Source: a virus. From it: a stretch of DNA of 64,000 nt. The position numbers were made by a program, and so were the translations under genes. Every line of letters starts with the position of its first letter. The first letter of the stretch is position 1. The DNA lies in IMG/VR virus record IMGVR_UViG_3300031236_000004, positions 1 to 64,000 of that record, one strand, 5' to 3'. The notes beneath the pieces were generated by a model. It ran no database searches. It was given only the letters and a program-made list of their open reading frames with translations, and had not been told where the DNA came from. Positions 39,066-47,532 of the stretch are shown here, one piece after another.

Positions 39066-41495
39066 ATGCCGGCCATCGGGTACGGATACAACCTCCTGAG
39101 CGGACTTTCCGACTTCTGGACTCGCTTCTTCGCCGACGCGGATCAGCTCTCGGCCCTGTACGAGGGCTCGGCCCTCCTCATCGGCCAGGCCTACCTCGAC
39201 TACCTCTCGACGGTCCTCGGCGTGTCGCTGCAGGACTGCGTCGCGCTCGATCGCGAGCTGTTCCAGCTCATCACGATCCGCGAGGATCAGGTCTCGTTCG
39301 TCGAGGGCGACGTCACGGCGGACGACCGCTGGTCGTTCGCGCTGCCCAGCGTCACCGCCGGCGGCGCGCCGCAGCAGGTGGTGTCGTTCGTCTCGCTCGA
39401 CAACCAGGTCGTCGAGCCGACCGCGTCGCTCGAGCCCAACCTCGACTTCGAGTTCGGCGGCAGCGCGGTCCTGTTCCACGCGGACCCGACCAACCCGACC
39501 GGCAGCGGCGTCCCGCTCGACGGGTTCGCGCGCCGCACCGTCGACGTCGCCGTCGGCGGCCAGTTCACCGACTCCGCGGTCGCGGACTGGACCGCGACGA
39601 GCGTCGCCAAGGGCGACGCGATCCGGCTGCTCGACGTCGGCACGAACGGGCTGCAGCGGCGCAGGGCGGACTACCCCGTCGTCCTGGTGCGCGCGCCTGG
39701 CCTCTTCGTCTCCAGCTCGACCCCGATGCCGCCGCCGGCCTCGTCGGTCGACTACGTCGTCCTGCGCGTCCCGTTCAACGCCCAGGTGGTGTCCGAGTCG
39801 GACTCCGTCGTCGGTGGCGTCGGGGGCACGCTGACGCTGGGGCACACGCGCGTCGACCAGGGCTCGCTGTCGATCTACGCGCCCAACCCGATCGGCGCCA
39901 ACGTCGTCGAGGGCACGGACTACACCGTCAACTACGAGACCGGCGTCGTCACCGTGCTGACCGCGTGGCTGCGCCTGCCCGGCCCCTACGGCGTGAGCTA
40001 CACGTGGCGCGAGGAGGTCTTCCCGGCCTCCGGCGCGTCGCCGCGCCTGGCCACCACCGGCGTCATCGCGGCGCAGTCGACGGCGACCGTCCCGCTGACG
40101 ACCACCGCGCTCGAGATCGCGGCCTGGGCGCCGGACGCCCGCGTCGATCGCCTGACGCTGGCCAACAACTTCGGCGCGCTCATCGGGTACTCGCAGCCCA
40201 GCTCGGAGGCGTACCGCGCGTTCCTGCGGGGCATCTTCCAGCTCTACGTCCTGGGCCCGGTGCTCGACCGCATCGAGAGCGCGCTCAACGTCGTCATGAA
40301 CCTCCCCGTCGTCCACCAGGACGGCGAGATCTACCAGTCGGCCGACACGAGCAACCCGACGGTCTGGCAGATCTTCACGACCTCGCCGACGTCCGGGCAG
40401 ACGGTCGCGTACTCGTTCCCGCCGAACACGCCGCTGCGGGCGGACTTGACCGCCGGGTCCGTCCTGTCGGCCTTCGAGGTGCTCACGACGGCGGTCACGG
40501 TCACCGACTACGTGCAGACGCCGAGCTGGTGGTACGGACAGGTCGTCCCGAAGGCGCTGTTCGGGGGAATGGTTCCCCCGATCGACCGGCGCACCGCGAG
40601 CCCCGTCTACGTCGAGCACGTCTGCAACCCGTCGGACGGCGCGCTGTGCGGCGACCCGGGCCTGATCTGCGGTGCCGACGAGGACGGGTTCGTCCCCTCG
40701 AACGGCAAGACCCCGCTGCGCCACCGCATGGCCTTCGTCCTGATGAACCGCTACCTCAAGTTCCACACGTTCTCCGTGTCGTTCAACGCGATCGCGCTGT
40801 CGGCAATCGCCAGCTCCGCGGCCGCGTTCGCCCAGAGCCTGGACAACCTCAACAACCTCGTCCTGTCCGCCAAGCCGTCCTACACCTACGTGTTCACGAC
40901 GCCCGGCACGTTCCTCGCCGACGCCGTCGAGGTGGACGAGGACGACATCTCGTTCGACCGGCTGGTGGGCTCGCGCGTGTACGGTCCCGACGAGGTGATC
41001 TTCACGGACGGGTACCCGATCTCGGGCACCAACGGCTGGCTGTCGGGCGACTACTTCCACTACGAGGTGTTCACGGCGTCGACGGCGTTCCCGACGCCCA
41101 GCACGCCCGTCGCGCTGCCCGACGCACCGGCGTCGCCGCGCCGGCGGCGTCTGGTCAAGGTCGACATGTCCGCGGGCGCCATCGGCGGCCTCAAGCTGAT
41201 CGAGAACGTCGACTACTCGGTCGACTACGTGAACTGCACGGTCACGCGCCTCACGACGTGGACGTCCACCACGATCAACGTGACGTTCAGGCAGCTCAAC
41301 ATCGGCAACCTGTCGAACGCGGCCCCGACGCCGAGCCTGGGCGACATGTACCTCCAGACCGGCGGGATCGACCCCGCGCTCACCACGGCCGCGTTCAACC
41401 CCGCAGCCGCCGGGTGGGATGGTACGGTCGAGGGCCTCACTGCCCCGCGAGACATCGGGATGGTGGAGAGCCCCCTCATCATCACCGTGACCTAG
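39066..41495 (+). CDS. large baseplate/tail structural protein
   Basis: 809 residues, ATG start. The N-terminal 60 residues (LLSGLSDFWTRFFADADQLS) are helical, as in wedge proteins that bind gpJ. Then beta-rich modules repeat strands of the type GTDYTVNYETGVVTVLTAWL, also near the C-terminus (NVDYSVDYVNCTVTRLTTWT), suggesting two copies of the same small beta domain. Occupies the position of gpI but is much longer. Probably connects the baseplate to fibres. Confidence 0.7.
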   Translation: MPAIGYGYNLLSGLSDFWTRFFADADQLSALYEGSALLIGQAYLDYLSTVLGVSLQDCVALDRELFQLITIREDQVSFVEGDVTADDRWSFALPSVTAGGAPQQVVSFVSLDNQVVEPTASLEPNLDFEFGGSAVLFHADPTNPTGSGVPLDGFARRTVDVAVGGQFTDSAVADWTATSVAKGDAIRLLDVGTNGLQRRRADYPVVLVRAPGLFVSSSTPMPPPASSVDYVVLRVPFNAQVVSESDSVVGGVGGTLTLGHTRVDQGSLSIYAPNPIGANVVEGTDYTVNYETGVVTVLTAWLRLPGPYGVSYTWREEVFPASGASPRLATTGVIAAQSTATVPLTTTALEIAAWAPDARVDRLTLANNFGALIGYSQPSSEAYRAFLRGIFQLYVLGPVLDRIESALNVVMNLPVVHQDGEIYQSADTSNPTVWQIFTTSPTSGQTVAYSFPPNTPLRADLTAGSVLSAFEVLTTAVTVTDYVQTPSWWYGQVVPKALFGGMVPPIDRRTASPVYVEHVCNPSDGALCGDPGLICGADEDGFVPSNGKTPLRHRMAFVLMNRYLKFHTFSVSFNAIALSAIASSAAAFAQSLDNLNNLVLSAKPSYTYVFTTPGTFLADAVEVDEDDISFDRLVGSRVYGPDEVIFTDGYPISGTNGWLSGDYFHYEVFTASTAFPTPSTPVALPDAPASPRRRRLVKVDMSAGAIGGLKLIENVDYSVDYVNCTVTRLTTWTSTTINVTFRQLNIGNLSNAAPTPSLGDMYLQTGGIDPALTTAAFNPAAAGWDGTVEGLTAPRDIGMVESPLIITVT

Positions 41496-41513
41496 AATTC
41501 GGAGGCCCTCCAC

Positions 41514-42056
41514 ATGCGCAAGCGACTACTGCAACGCGGACTGAATACCCTCCCGATGCGGGGGACCATCGAGATGGTCGTGCGCGACGCAAGGACGCGC
41601 AAGCCGCTGCGGAGGATCGCCATCCGCAACAAGATCATGTACCTCGCGGCGGACGTGCTCGTCGAACTCCTGGCGCAGCGGGCGACGGACCCGGCGCCGC
41701 TCGGCGACGCCATCTACTCGATGCGGATGGGGACCTCGACGACGCAGCCGACGCGCGCGGACACGAACCTCGGAGCCTTCGCGTTCGGCGTCGCGCTCGG
41801 CGACGTCGGCAAGGTCACGATCGCGCAGGGCGCGATCAGCTTCGTGGCGACGCTCGAGTCGGGCGACGCGAACGGCAACACGCTCACGGAGGCGGGGCTG
41901 TTCACCGGCGGCACGGCGTTCTCGGTGAGCGACACGCCGGGAACGACGCCGGGGACGACTCGGATGTTCGCGCACCAGGTCTACGCTGGCATTGCTAAAA
42001 GCTCTGCAATTGTCATAGATTATAGTTGGACAATCAGTTTTACTTCGAGTCCATAG
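41514..42056 (+). CDS. tail fibre-associated protein
   Basis: 180 residues, ATG with GGAGG twelve bases upstream. GTIEMVVRDARTRKPLRRIA and IYSMRMGTSTTQPTRADTNL are typical of short phage fibre or fibre-attachment proteins (conserved TNL and MxxGTG-like elements), and LTEAGLFTGG follows. The last 20 codons switch to an AT-rich style (AIVIDYSWTISFTSSP) just before the HNH gene, probably a recombination scar. Confidence 0.65.
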   Translation: MRKRLLQRGLNTLPMRGTIEMVVRDARTRKPLRRIAIRNKIMYLAADVLVELLAQRATDPAPLGDAIYSMRMGTSTTQPTRADTNLGAFAFGVALGDVGKVTIAQGAISFVATLESGDANGNTLTEAGLFTGGTAFSVSDTPGTTPGTTRMFAHQVYAGIAKSSAIVIDYSWTISFTSSP

Positions 42057-42057
42057 C

Positions 42058-42621
42058 GTGGGCCGAATCGTCAAAATGGAAATCGGTAACACGTATGGAC
42101 GCCTCACGGTCCTTGCGCAGGAAGGCACCTTGCCTGACGGGACGCTTAAGTACCGCTGCGGATGTTCATGCGGAAATGAACACATTACTGCCGGGACAAA
42201 CCTTCGCCGAGGTGTTACGCGCAGCTGTGGCTGTCTTGTGCGAGAAAACAAAGGTTCCTTGCGTTTCTTTGATCGCGAGGTTCCAGCGTTCAATCAAGTC
42301 GTTGTTGCTTATCGTACGCAAGCCGCGCGTAGGAGTCTGGCCTGGGAACTTAGCGATGACGATTGTCGTCGTCTCTTTAAGTCCGCATGTTTCTATTGCG
42401 GCGATGTCGAGACCAACACGGTCACCAAGCAACGCAAACATCACCCTCCGTGTGTATTCAAGTACAACGGCATCGACCGGTGCGACTCTAGCCTCGGCTA
42501 CGTGTTGTCCAACGTCGTGTCCTGCTGCTTTATCGACAACCGCGCGAAGCGCGACATGTCGATGTCCGACTACTTGGCGTGGTTGGCGCGCCTCATCGAT
42601 CACCGCAACCGCATTTCGTAA
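42058..42621 (+). CDS. HNH homing endonuclease
   Basis: 187 residues, GTG start. IGNTYGRLTVLAQEGTLPDG then YRCGCSCGNEHITAGTNLRR and TRSCGCL form the N-terminal zinc region seen in phage HNH enzymes. Catalytic part: ACFYCGDVETN, FKYNGIDRCDSSLGYVLSN and VVSCCFIDNRAKRDMSMSDY, the common C-x2-C...GIDR...N...CC...N.AK pattern. G+C is much lower than the tail genes on either side, so it is an inserted mobile gene. Confidence 0.85.
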   Translation: MGRIVKMEIGNTYGRLTVLAQEGTLPDGTLKYRCGCSCGNEHITAGTNLRRGVTRSCGCLVRENKGSLRFFDREVPAFNQVVVAYRTQAARRSLAWELSDDDCRRLFKSACFYCGDVETNTVTKQRKHHPPCVFKYNGIDRCDSSLGYVLSNVVSCCFIDNRAKRDMSMSDYLAWLARLIDHRNRIS

Positions 42622-42633
42622 CGGAGAACGCAC

Positions 42634-45129
42634 ATGCCCGGCACCGTAGACCAGTTCATCGACTACTCCGCAGGGTCCAACGGCGACTCGGGCGAGAACA
42701 CCGTCCTGTCCGTCCTGCCGCTCCTCGACGGCCAGGCGCTGAACAACGCCAACATCATGCGCTCCGTCGAGAGCCTGCGGCAGCGCTTCGAGGCCGTCCG
42801 CAGCGTCTTCAAGGACTCGCTCTACCTCCGCGACGCGGACCGCCACCTGGTGATCGCGGGGCCGGGGCTGATCACCTGGCCCGGCAGCACGACGGCGTCG
42901 GCGAGCGGCATTCCCGTCATCAGCGACAACCTCTACGTCCTGCCGATGCTCACGCCGGGCTTCGCGCAAACGCCGCCGATCCCGCCCGTCGGCTCCGCGT
43001 TCGGCACCATCGTCCTGCAGAAGACAGGTCCCGCCGCGGGCATCGTCGTCACGTCGCTCCGCCGGAGCTACGCCAGCGGCGACCAGATCAGCATCGACGT
43101 CGTGTCGGGCGCGTCGTTCTCGTGCACGCTCGACGTCGAGCTGGCCACGACGTTCCAGCGCACGATCCACATCGTGGCCACCGGCTCGACCGCGCTGGCC
43201 ACCGTGATCACCGCGCTCGCGGCGCTCACGCCGAACGCGCCCTCGGGTGACCTGACCCCCATCGTGTCCGCGGCGCTGGCGGTCGGCGCCTCCGGCTCCG
43301 ACCTGATCCTGGCGACGCAGGCCAAGCAGTTCATGTCGGGGAACTACGACGGCGAGGGCCACACCATCACGCCGGCGAACCTCGCGGCGTTCTTCACCGC
43401 GAACCCATCCTCGGCGCTCGCCGAGGGTGACACGCTGGGCATCTCCTTCGCGGAGGTCGCCGACACCTCCACGATGGGTGGGCGCCGTCAGGCGATCCCT
43501 GAGAATTCGAACACCGCTGTGGGCGTCGGCTCGTTCTTCAACAGCCGCGTCAGCCCCAACCTGCTCGTCAACGCCATCCCGATCTGCAAGGTCGTCAACG
43601 GCTACCTGGTATTCGGCACCGGCGCGACCGTGCCAGCGGGCGCCGTGACTGTGAACCTCGGCACCGTCACCGCCGCGAGCGTGAACTACGCCGGGGGTCC
43701 TAACTGGGCCGACGGTACGACGAACCCCGCGACGACGGTCCAGGCGCAGCTGTCGAAAGTCATCTCGGACCTCGCCGGCGCCGCGGGCACGGCCAAGGTC
43801 CAGGGTGCGACCGTGTCATCGTGGCTCACGGCCGCGACGCTCGCGGCCCAGCTCGTCAAGCTCGAGCAGCTCGCGCGCAACCCGCGCTCGCTCGCCAACA
43901 GCGACGTCGTCCCGCTGGTGACCTACCGGGATTTCGGCACCAACCCGCGTTCGCTCGTCGATCACAACGGCTATCGGATGGGCCAAGTCACCGAGATCAG
44001 CGACGACTGGTCCGAGTTGCGCGCGCGGACCCTCAGGGTCTCGCCCTCGGCGGCGGCGTTCGCCGTCGGCTCGGGTACCGCGGGCGGCTGGATCACCGGG
44101 CCCGCCGCGCTCGACTTCAACTCCAGCGCTGTCGGCACGTACGACCTGGCGCTCTCCGGTGTTCCCGACGGCGCGTTCATCACCGGCGTGACCGTCTACG
44201 GAGTCGCCGGTGATGGCACGAGCACCTTCACGGCCACCCTGCAAAGCGTGGACGAGAGTGGCAGCCAGACGACGATCGTCGCTAACCACCGTACCGGCAA
44301 TAGCGCGTTCTCGCTGTCACTGGGCACCTCGCCTTCTGCGGGCGCGTTGCCGTTCTACTACGACGCCGGGTTGATCATTCCCTTGTCGCTGAACCTGCAG
44401 ATGGCGGTGAGCGGGTCCGTCGGCGCCTCGACCTCGGTCTTCCAGATCGAGATCGACTACGTCACGATGCCGGCGAGCTGGCAGCTCCTGGTCAGCACCG
44501 CAGGTGGCGGCAGCAACGGCTTCGTCACGGTCAGCACATCGACCGACTCGAACCTGCGGCAGCGCTCGCTCGCCCTGTCGTCGGGCACGGGCGTCAATCG
44601 ATACATCTTCGCGCGTCCCCTCAACTACAACGAGACGTTCGACGACAACTCGACCTACGTCGTCGAGTACATGCTGCGCACGGCGACCATCGACGACGGC
44701 GCGCACGGTTGCGTGCTCCGCGCGAACCTCGTCGACGACGGCCTCGGCGCGAGTCAGGCGTTCGGCATCTACTGGGATCACTCACTGACGAACTGGCGTT
44801 TTCAGGTCGAAGCCAACATCAACACCGGCATCGCAGACAGCGTCACGAGCAGCGCGGACACCGGCGTGGCCGTGGCGAGCAACACGACCTACCGCGTGCG
44901 GCTCGAGTTCCAGGGCGCCAACGTCGTGGGCCTGTCGTCGGGCCAGGCTGAGCTGCGCTGCTACATCAACGGCGCACTTGTGGCGTCATTCGCGAGCATC
45001 ACCTGGAGCAATCCCGACCTTCGTCCTCACTTCGAGGTCTACTCCAACTCGACGGGCGGACCCTACCAGATGAACGTCGGACGGGTTCGCCGCGTGTGGA
45101 ACCACCTGCTTTCGAACGACGCGCTCTAG
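42634..45129 (+). CDS. tail fibre / receptor-binding protein
   Basis: 831 residues, ATG with GGAGA nine bases upstream. The N-terminus (LDGQALNNANIMRSVESLRQ) is the attachment part; the middle is Ala/Thr/Gly-rich and beta-stranded; residues about 610-831 (NRYIFARPLNYNETFDDNST, VEYMLRTATIDDGAHGCVLR, GIYWDHSLTNWRFQVEANIN) look like a lectin/LamG-type jelly roll that would bind host glycans. Last gene of the tail module; its TAG shares bases with the stop of the converging gene. Confidence 0.65.
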   Translation: MPGTVDQFIDYSAGSNGDSGENTVLSVLPLLDGQALNNANIMRSVESLRQRFEAVRSVFKDSLYLRDADRHLVIAGPGLITWPGSTTASASGIPVISDNLYVLPMLTPGFAQTPPIPPVGSAFGTIVLQKTGPAAGIVVTSLRRSYASGDQISIDVVSGASFSCTLDVELATTFQRTIHIVATGSTALATVITALAALTPNAPSGDLTPIVSAALAVGASGSDLILATQAKQFMSGNYDGEGHTITPANLAAFFTANPSSALAEGDTLGISFAEVADTSTMGGRRQAIPENSNTAVGVGSFFNSRVSPNLLVNAIPICKVVNGYLVFGTGATVPAGAVTVNLGTVTAASVNYAGGPNWADGTTNPATTVQAQLSKVISDLAGAAGTAKVQGATVSSWLTAATLAAQLVKLEQLARNPRSLANSDVVPLVTYRDFGTNPRSLVDHNGYRMGQVTEISDDWSELRARTLRVSPSAAAFAVGSGTAGGWITGPAALDFNSSAVGTYDLALSGVPDGAFITGVTVYGVAGDGTSTFTATLQSVDESGSQTTIVANHRTGNSAFSLSLGTSPSAGALPFYYDAGLIIPLSLNLQMAVSGSVGASTSVFQIEIDYVTMPASWQLLVSTAGGGSNGFVTVSTSTDSNLRQRSLALSSGTGVNRYIFARPLNYNETFDDNSTYVVEYMLRTATIDDGAHGCVLRANLVDDGLGASQAFGIYWDHSLTNWRFQVEANINTGIADSVTSSADTGVAVASNTTYRVRLEFQGANVVGLSSGQAELRCYINGALVASFASITWSNPDLRPHFEVYSNSTGGPYQMNVGRVRRVWNHLLSNDAL

Positions 45130-45416
45130 TCGTCGACGTCGCGAACGATCGGCTCTCCGCCGCCCCCGATCACGCGGCACCCGAACTCGCACCACCGGAT
45201 GCGCCTCCCCGCCCGGTGGAACTCCACGACGAGTCCGCCCTGGCTCGGCAGCTCAGGGTCGCTCGAGGTCTTCCAGTCGTACAGCGACCTGACGACGACG
45301 GAGTCGTAGGCCGGGTGCTCGCTGGGGTAGGTGCCGACCCCGCGCTGCAGGTACGAGAACGCCAGCCTCTTCAGCATGGGGGTCAGGCCGAGCCGGTGGT
45401 CGACCTTCGCGCTCAC
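45126..45416 (-). CDS. hypothetical protein
   Basis: 96 residues, GTG in a GTGA overlap. N-terminal helix (VDHRLGLTPMLKRLAFSYLQ), then a beta-rich half with WCEFGCRVIGGGGE near the end. Not recognised. Ends within the CTAG shared with the fibre gene stop. Confidence 0.65.
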   Translation of the reverse strand: MSAKVDHRLGLTPMLKRLAFSYLQRGVGTYPSEHPAYDSVVVRSLYDWKTSSDPELPSQGGLVVEFHRAGRRIRWCEFGCRVIGGGGEPIVRDVDD

Positions 45417-45628
45417 CCCGCGGCCTTGGCGGGCTTCCTAACCTCGAGCGGCTGGAACTGCTCGTACGCGAACCCGCCGGGCTGGCCGCGCCGGAGCACG
45501 AGCTTGACGAGCGTGGCGTCCTTCAGGCAGGAGCCGCAGATCTCGGCGGAGGAGCGCCCGCGCTCCGTGGCGACCAGGCCCTCCTCGTCGGGGTTGAACG
45601 CGGCCTGGCAGTTGTCGCAGTTGGTCAT
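45413..45628 (-). CDS. small zinc-ribbon protein
   Basis: 71 residues, ATG start seven bases after an ATAAAC element. NCDNCQAAF and EICGSCLKDA form a zinc ribbon separated by a 25-residue loop. A basic C-terminus follows. Close behind the ribonucleotide reductase gene but with its own likely promoter. Confidence 0.7.
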   Translation of the reverse strand: MTNCDNCQAAFNPDEEGLVATERGRSSAEICGSCLKDATLVKLVLRRGQPGGFAYEQFQPLEVRKPAKAAG

Positions 45629-45634
45629 GCGACA

Positions 45635-45644
45635 GGTTTATCAC
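45635..45644 (-). promoter_or_regulatory. GTGATAAACC element
   Basis: Minus-strand GTGATAAACC six bases before the ATG at 45628, in the gap after the ribonucleotide reductase gene. A one-gap relative of the GTGCCATAAACC element. Confidence 0.45.
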
Positions 45645-45651
45645 GCCGACG

Positions 45652-47511
45652 TCAGGCGATGCTACACGCGCCGCCCGCGCACGCGGGCTCCGCGGTCACG
45701 CTCGTCCCGTCCTCGGCCTCCACCATCGAGTAGTAGTCGACCGGCCGGTAGTCCGCGATCAGCTCGTTCCAGCGGCGCTCCTGGGCCTCGGTGCGCACAG
45801 CCTCGAACGGCGCGAAGGCGTAGATCGTGTCCGTGTCGTCGGGCACGAGCGACACGCCCGTGAAGTCGCCGCGGTTCCGCCAGAGGTAGTCCGCGACCGT
45901 CTTCCACTCGTCGGACCTCACCGTAATCGTGTTCGACACGTTGTGGCTCGCGTCGCCGCGCGCGGTGCCCGGCACGACCCAGCTCTGCTGCGTCGAGCGG
46001 ACCACCTCCATGAACTGCTCGGCGGTCAGGTCCTCCTTGAGCGTCGCCCCCTCGGGAGCCTCGACGGGGAACTCGACGGTCCACTTCCCGTTCGGCATGC
46101 GCTGGCACATGTGCGGGTTGACCTGCCTGAACGCCTGGAACACGGCCTCGTACTCGTCCGCGGTGACGCGGCGGATGTAGCGCCGGGCGTGGTGCGGGTG
46201 GATGCCGGACCCGACGTTGCCCAGCTCGAGAGACGTCGTGTTGTGGCTCTTAACAGCTCCGTCGTAGAACCAGTGCGTTCCCTCAACCTCGACGTCAAAT
46301 GTCGGCATCACGCCGAGCGAGCGAACCTCGCGCACCTTGCCTGCGATTTGACGACCCCGCTTTGTCTCTTTATCCATCTGCCATTCGACAAAACGAGAAT
46401 CCGTCATGTGCATCGAACATTTCACGCTGCATGCGACCAAGTGCGCGAAGGCATCCCGATCTGTGGGGCCCGCCGCCAGCACGAGGTGATACAAGTGCCG
46501 TTCGGATTGGAAACTCTCTCCTTGGGATTGCAGCGACCGACCGAAACCAAGGCCCACCGACCACATGACCTGCTGAAAATGTCGCGCGAATGCCTCGGTC
46601 GCAGAAGACACTTGGACTCGACTGCCCGTCGACGTCGGGGAAACGCAGCCATCCGAGTCGACCAGCCCCGATGCGAACGCCACGACGTGTCGCCACGACG
46701 AGCTGCGAACGCAGCGCGGAATGATGTCGAGCGTCTTTGCTTCGGCGTATTTTTCTAGTCCATTGCGTACACACCACAGCCACAGGTGCTTCGAAGCGAC
46801 CTCTAGGCTAGCCGCGTTGCGGTCTGTCAATTCGACCACCTCCCCGCGCAAGCCGAACTTCTCTTCGATGATCTGAGCAGCCTTCGCGATCGTCTGACGA
46901 TTTCCGTCGACAAACCGCAGCCGGTATTTGCTGACAGACATCGCGCCGTCTCCCCATAGATAGCCGGCGAGCCACGCCAGGTCATCATCCATGACCATAG
47001 GCATCGTGATCGGTCGAGCGTTTGAGCGCATCGTTAACGCTCGGGGATTAACAGCCTTCAACGAGGCTGCGTGTTCGTTCCGATAAGGCGCGATGGCCAC
47101 GTCGAGCACATCTCCGGGGCGCAGCTCGCCCGCCGGAATCCAAGCATCCACGGGCGTCCAATGAGACGTACTATTGTGGTCGTGATGGGCGTGCACACGC
47201 CACGGATGGTTCCTCGTAGAACGGACCACCAGACCGAAATTCATTTCGACTTCGAGGACTTCAGCGAGGCCGTTGTCGAACGTTTTGGTGAGGCGAGACT
47301 GGGTCCCGTCTTGGACGGCAGACAAACCTTCAACGGGGGCCCACGTTTCCCCCGTTGGATGGTCCGCAAATAACTCTTCCAGCGTTAGGACGCCGCAGTT
47401 GGTCACCGTCAAGGAGTCCCACGGGCGACACCCGCTGGGCTTGACGCAGGTCGTCCTCGCCGCGGGGTTGATGTCGAGCACCTCCGCCCACTCCGCGTTC
47501 CACGCGATCAC
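45652..47511 (-). CDS. nrdJ: class II ribonucleotide reductase, C-terminal part with intein
   Basis: 619 residues from a GTG at 47511 without ribosome site, in the same frame as the N-terminal part and separated from it by a TAG and six codons. Extein parts: NPAARTTCVKPSG before and TTSLELGNVGSGIHPHHARR after the intein, the conserved KPSG-T/TS region of adenosylcobalamin-dependent reductase, and the C-terminal redox pair ACAGGACSIA. May be made by reinitiation (as a split enzyme like Pseudomonas NrdJb), by amber readthrough, or not at all if the TAG is a fault. Confidence 0.7.
   Translation of the reverse strand: MIAWNAEWAEVLDINPAARTTCVKPSGCRPWDSLTVTNCGVLTLEELFADHPTGETWAPVEGLSAVQDGTQSRLTKTFDNGLAEVLEVEMNFGLVVRSTRNHPWRVHAHHDHNSTSHWTPVDAWIPAGELRPGDVLDVAIAPYRNEHAASLKAVNPRALTMRSNARPITMPMVMDDDLAWLAGYLWGDGAMSVSKYRLRFVDGNRQTIAKAAQIIEEKFGLRGEVVELTDRNAASLEVASKHLWLWCVRNGLEKYAEAKTLDIIPRCVRSSSWRHVVAFASGLVDSDGCVSPTSTGSRVQVSSATEAFARHFQQVMWSVGLGFGRSLQSQGESFQSERHLYHLVLAAGPTDRDAFAHLVACSVKCSMHMTDSRFVEWQMDKETKRGRQIAGKVREVRSLGVMPTFDVEVEGTHWFYDGAVKSHNTTSLELGNVGSGIHPHHARRYIRRVTADEYEAVFQAFRQVNPHMCQRMPNGKWTVEFPVEAPEGATLKEDLTAEQFMEVVRSTQQSWVVPGTARGDASHNVSNTITVRSDEWKTVADYLWRNRGDFTGVSLVPDDTDTIYAFAPFEAVRTEAQERRWNELIADYRPVDYYSMVEAEDGTSVTAEPACAGGACSIA
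46240..47430 (-). mobile_element. intein 3 of ribonucleotide reductase (397 aa, LAGLIDADG)
   Basis: Begins with Cys (GCRPWDSLTVTN) after KPSG and ends KSHN before Thr, so the next extein residue is a Thr. Block B is VRSTRNHPWRVH. LAWLAGYLWGDGAMSV and VAFASGLVDSDGCVSP are the two LAGLIDADG helices of a homing endonuclease. The DNA is distinctly lower in G+C than the exteins. Junctions are exact at TGT 47430 and AAC 46240. Confidence 0.9.
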
Positions 47512-47529
47512 GCGCGCGGCGATCGCGCG

Positions 47530-47532
47530 CTA
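47530..47532 (-). other. in-frame TAG interrupting ribonucleotide reductase
   Basis: TAG lies between NPAF and RAIAARVIAWNAEWAE with no missing sequence. The expected residue is probably Gln, one transition (CAG to TAG) away. Confidence 0.9.

Noticed and set aside
38483-41998. Long ORFs of about 1000-1170 residues overlapping the J-like and next genes on both strands
   Set aside because: GC-rich third positions keep shadow frames open. Their products are Arg/Asp/Gly-rich without domains, while the called frames have baseplate motifs.
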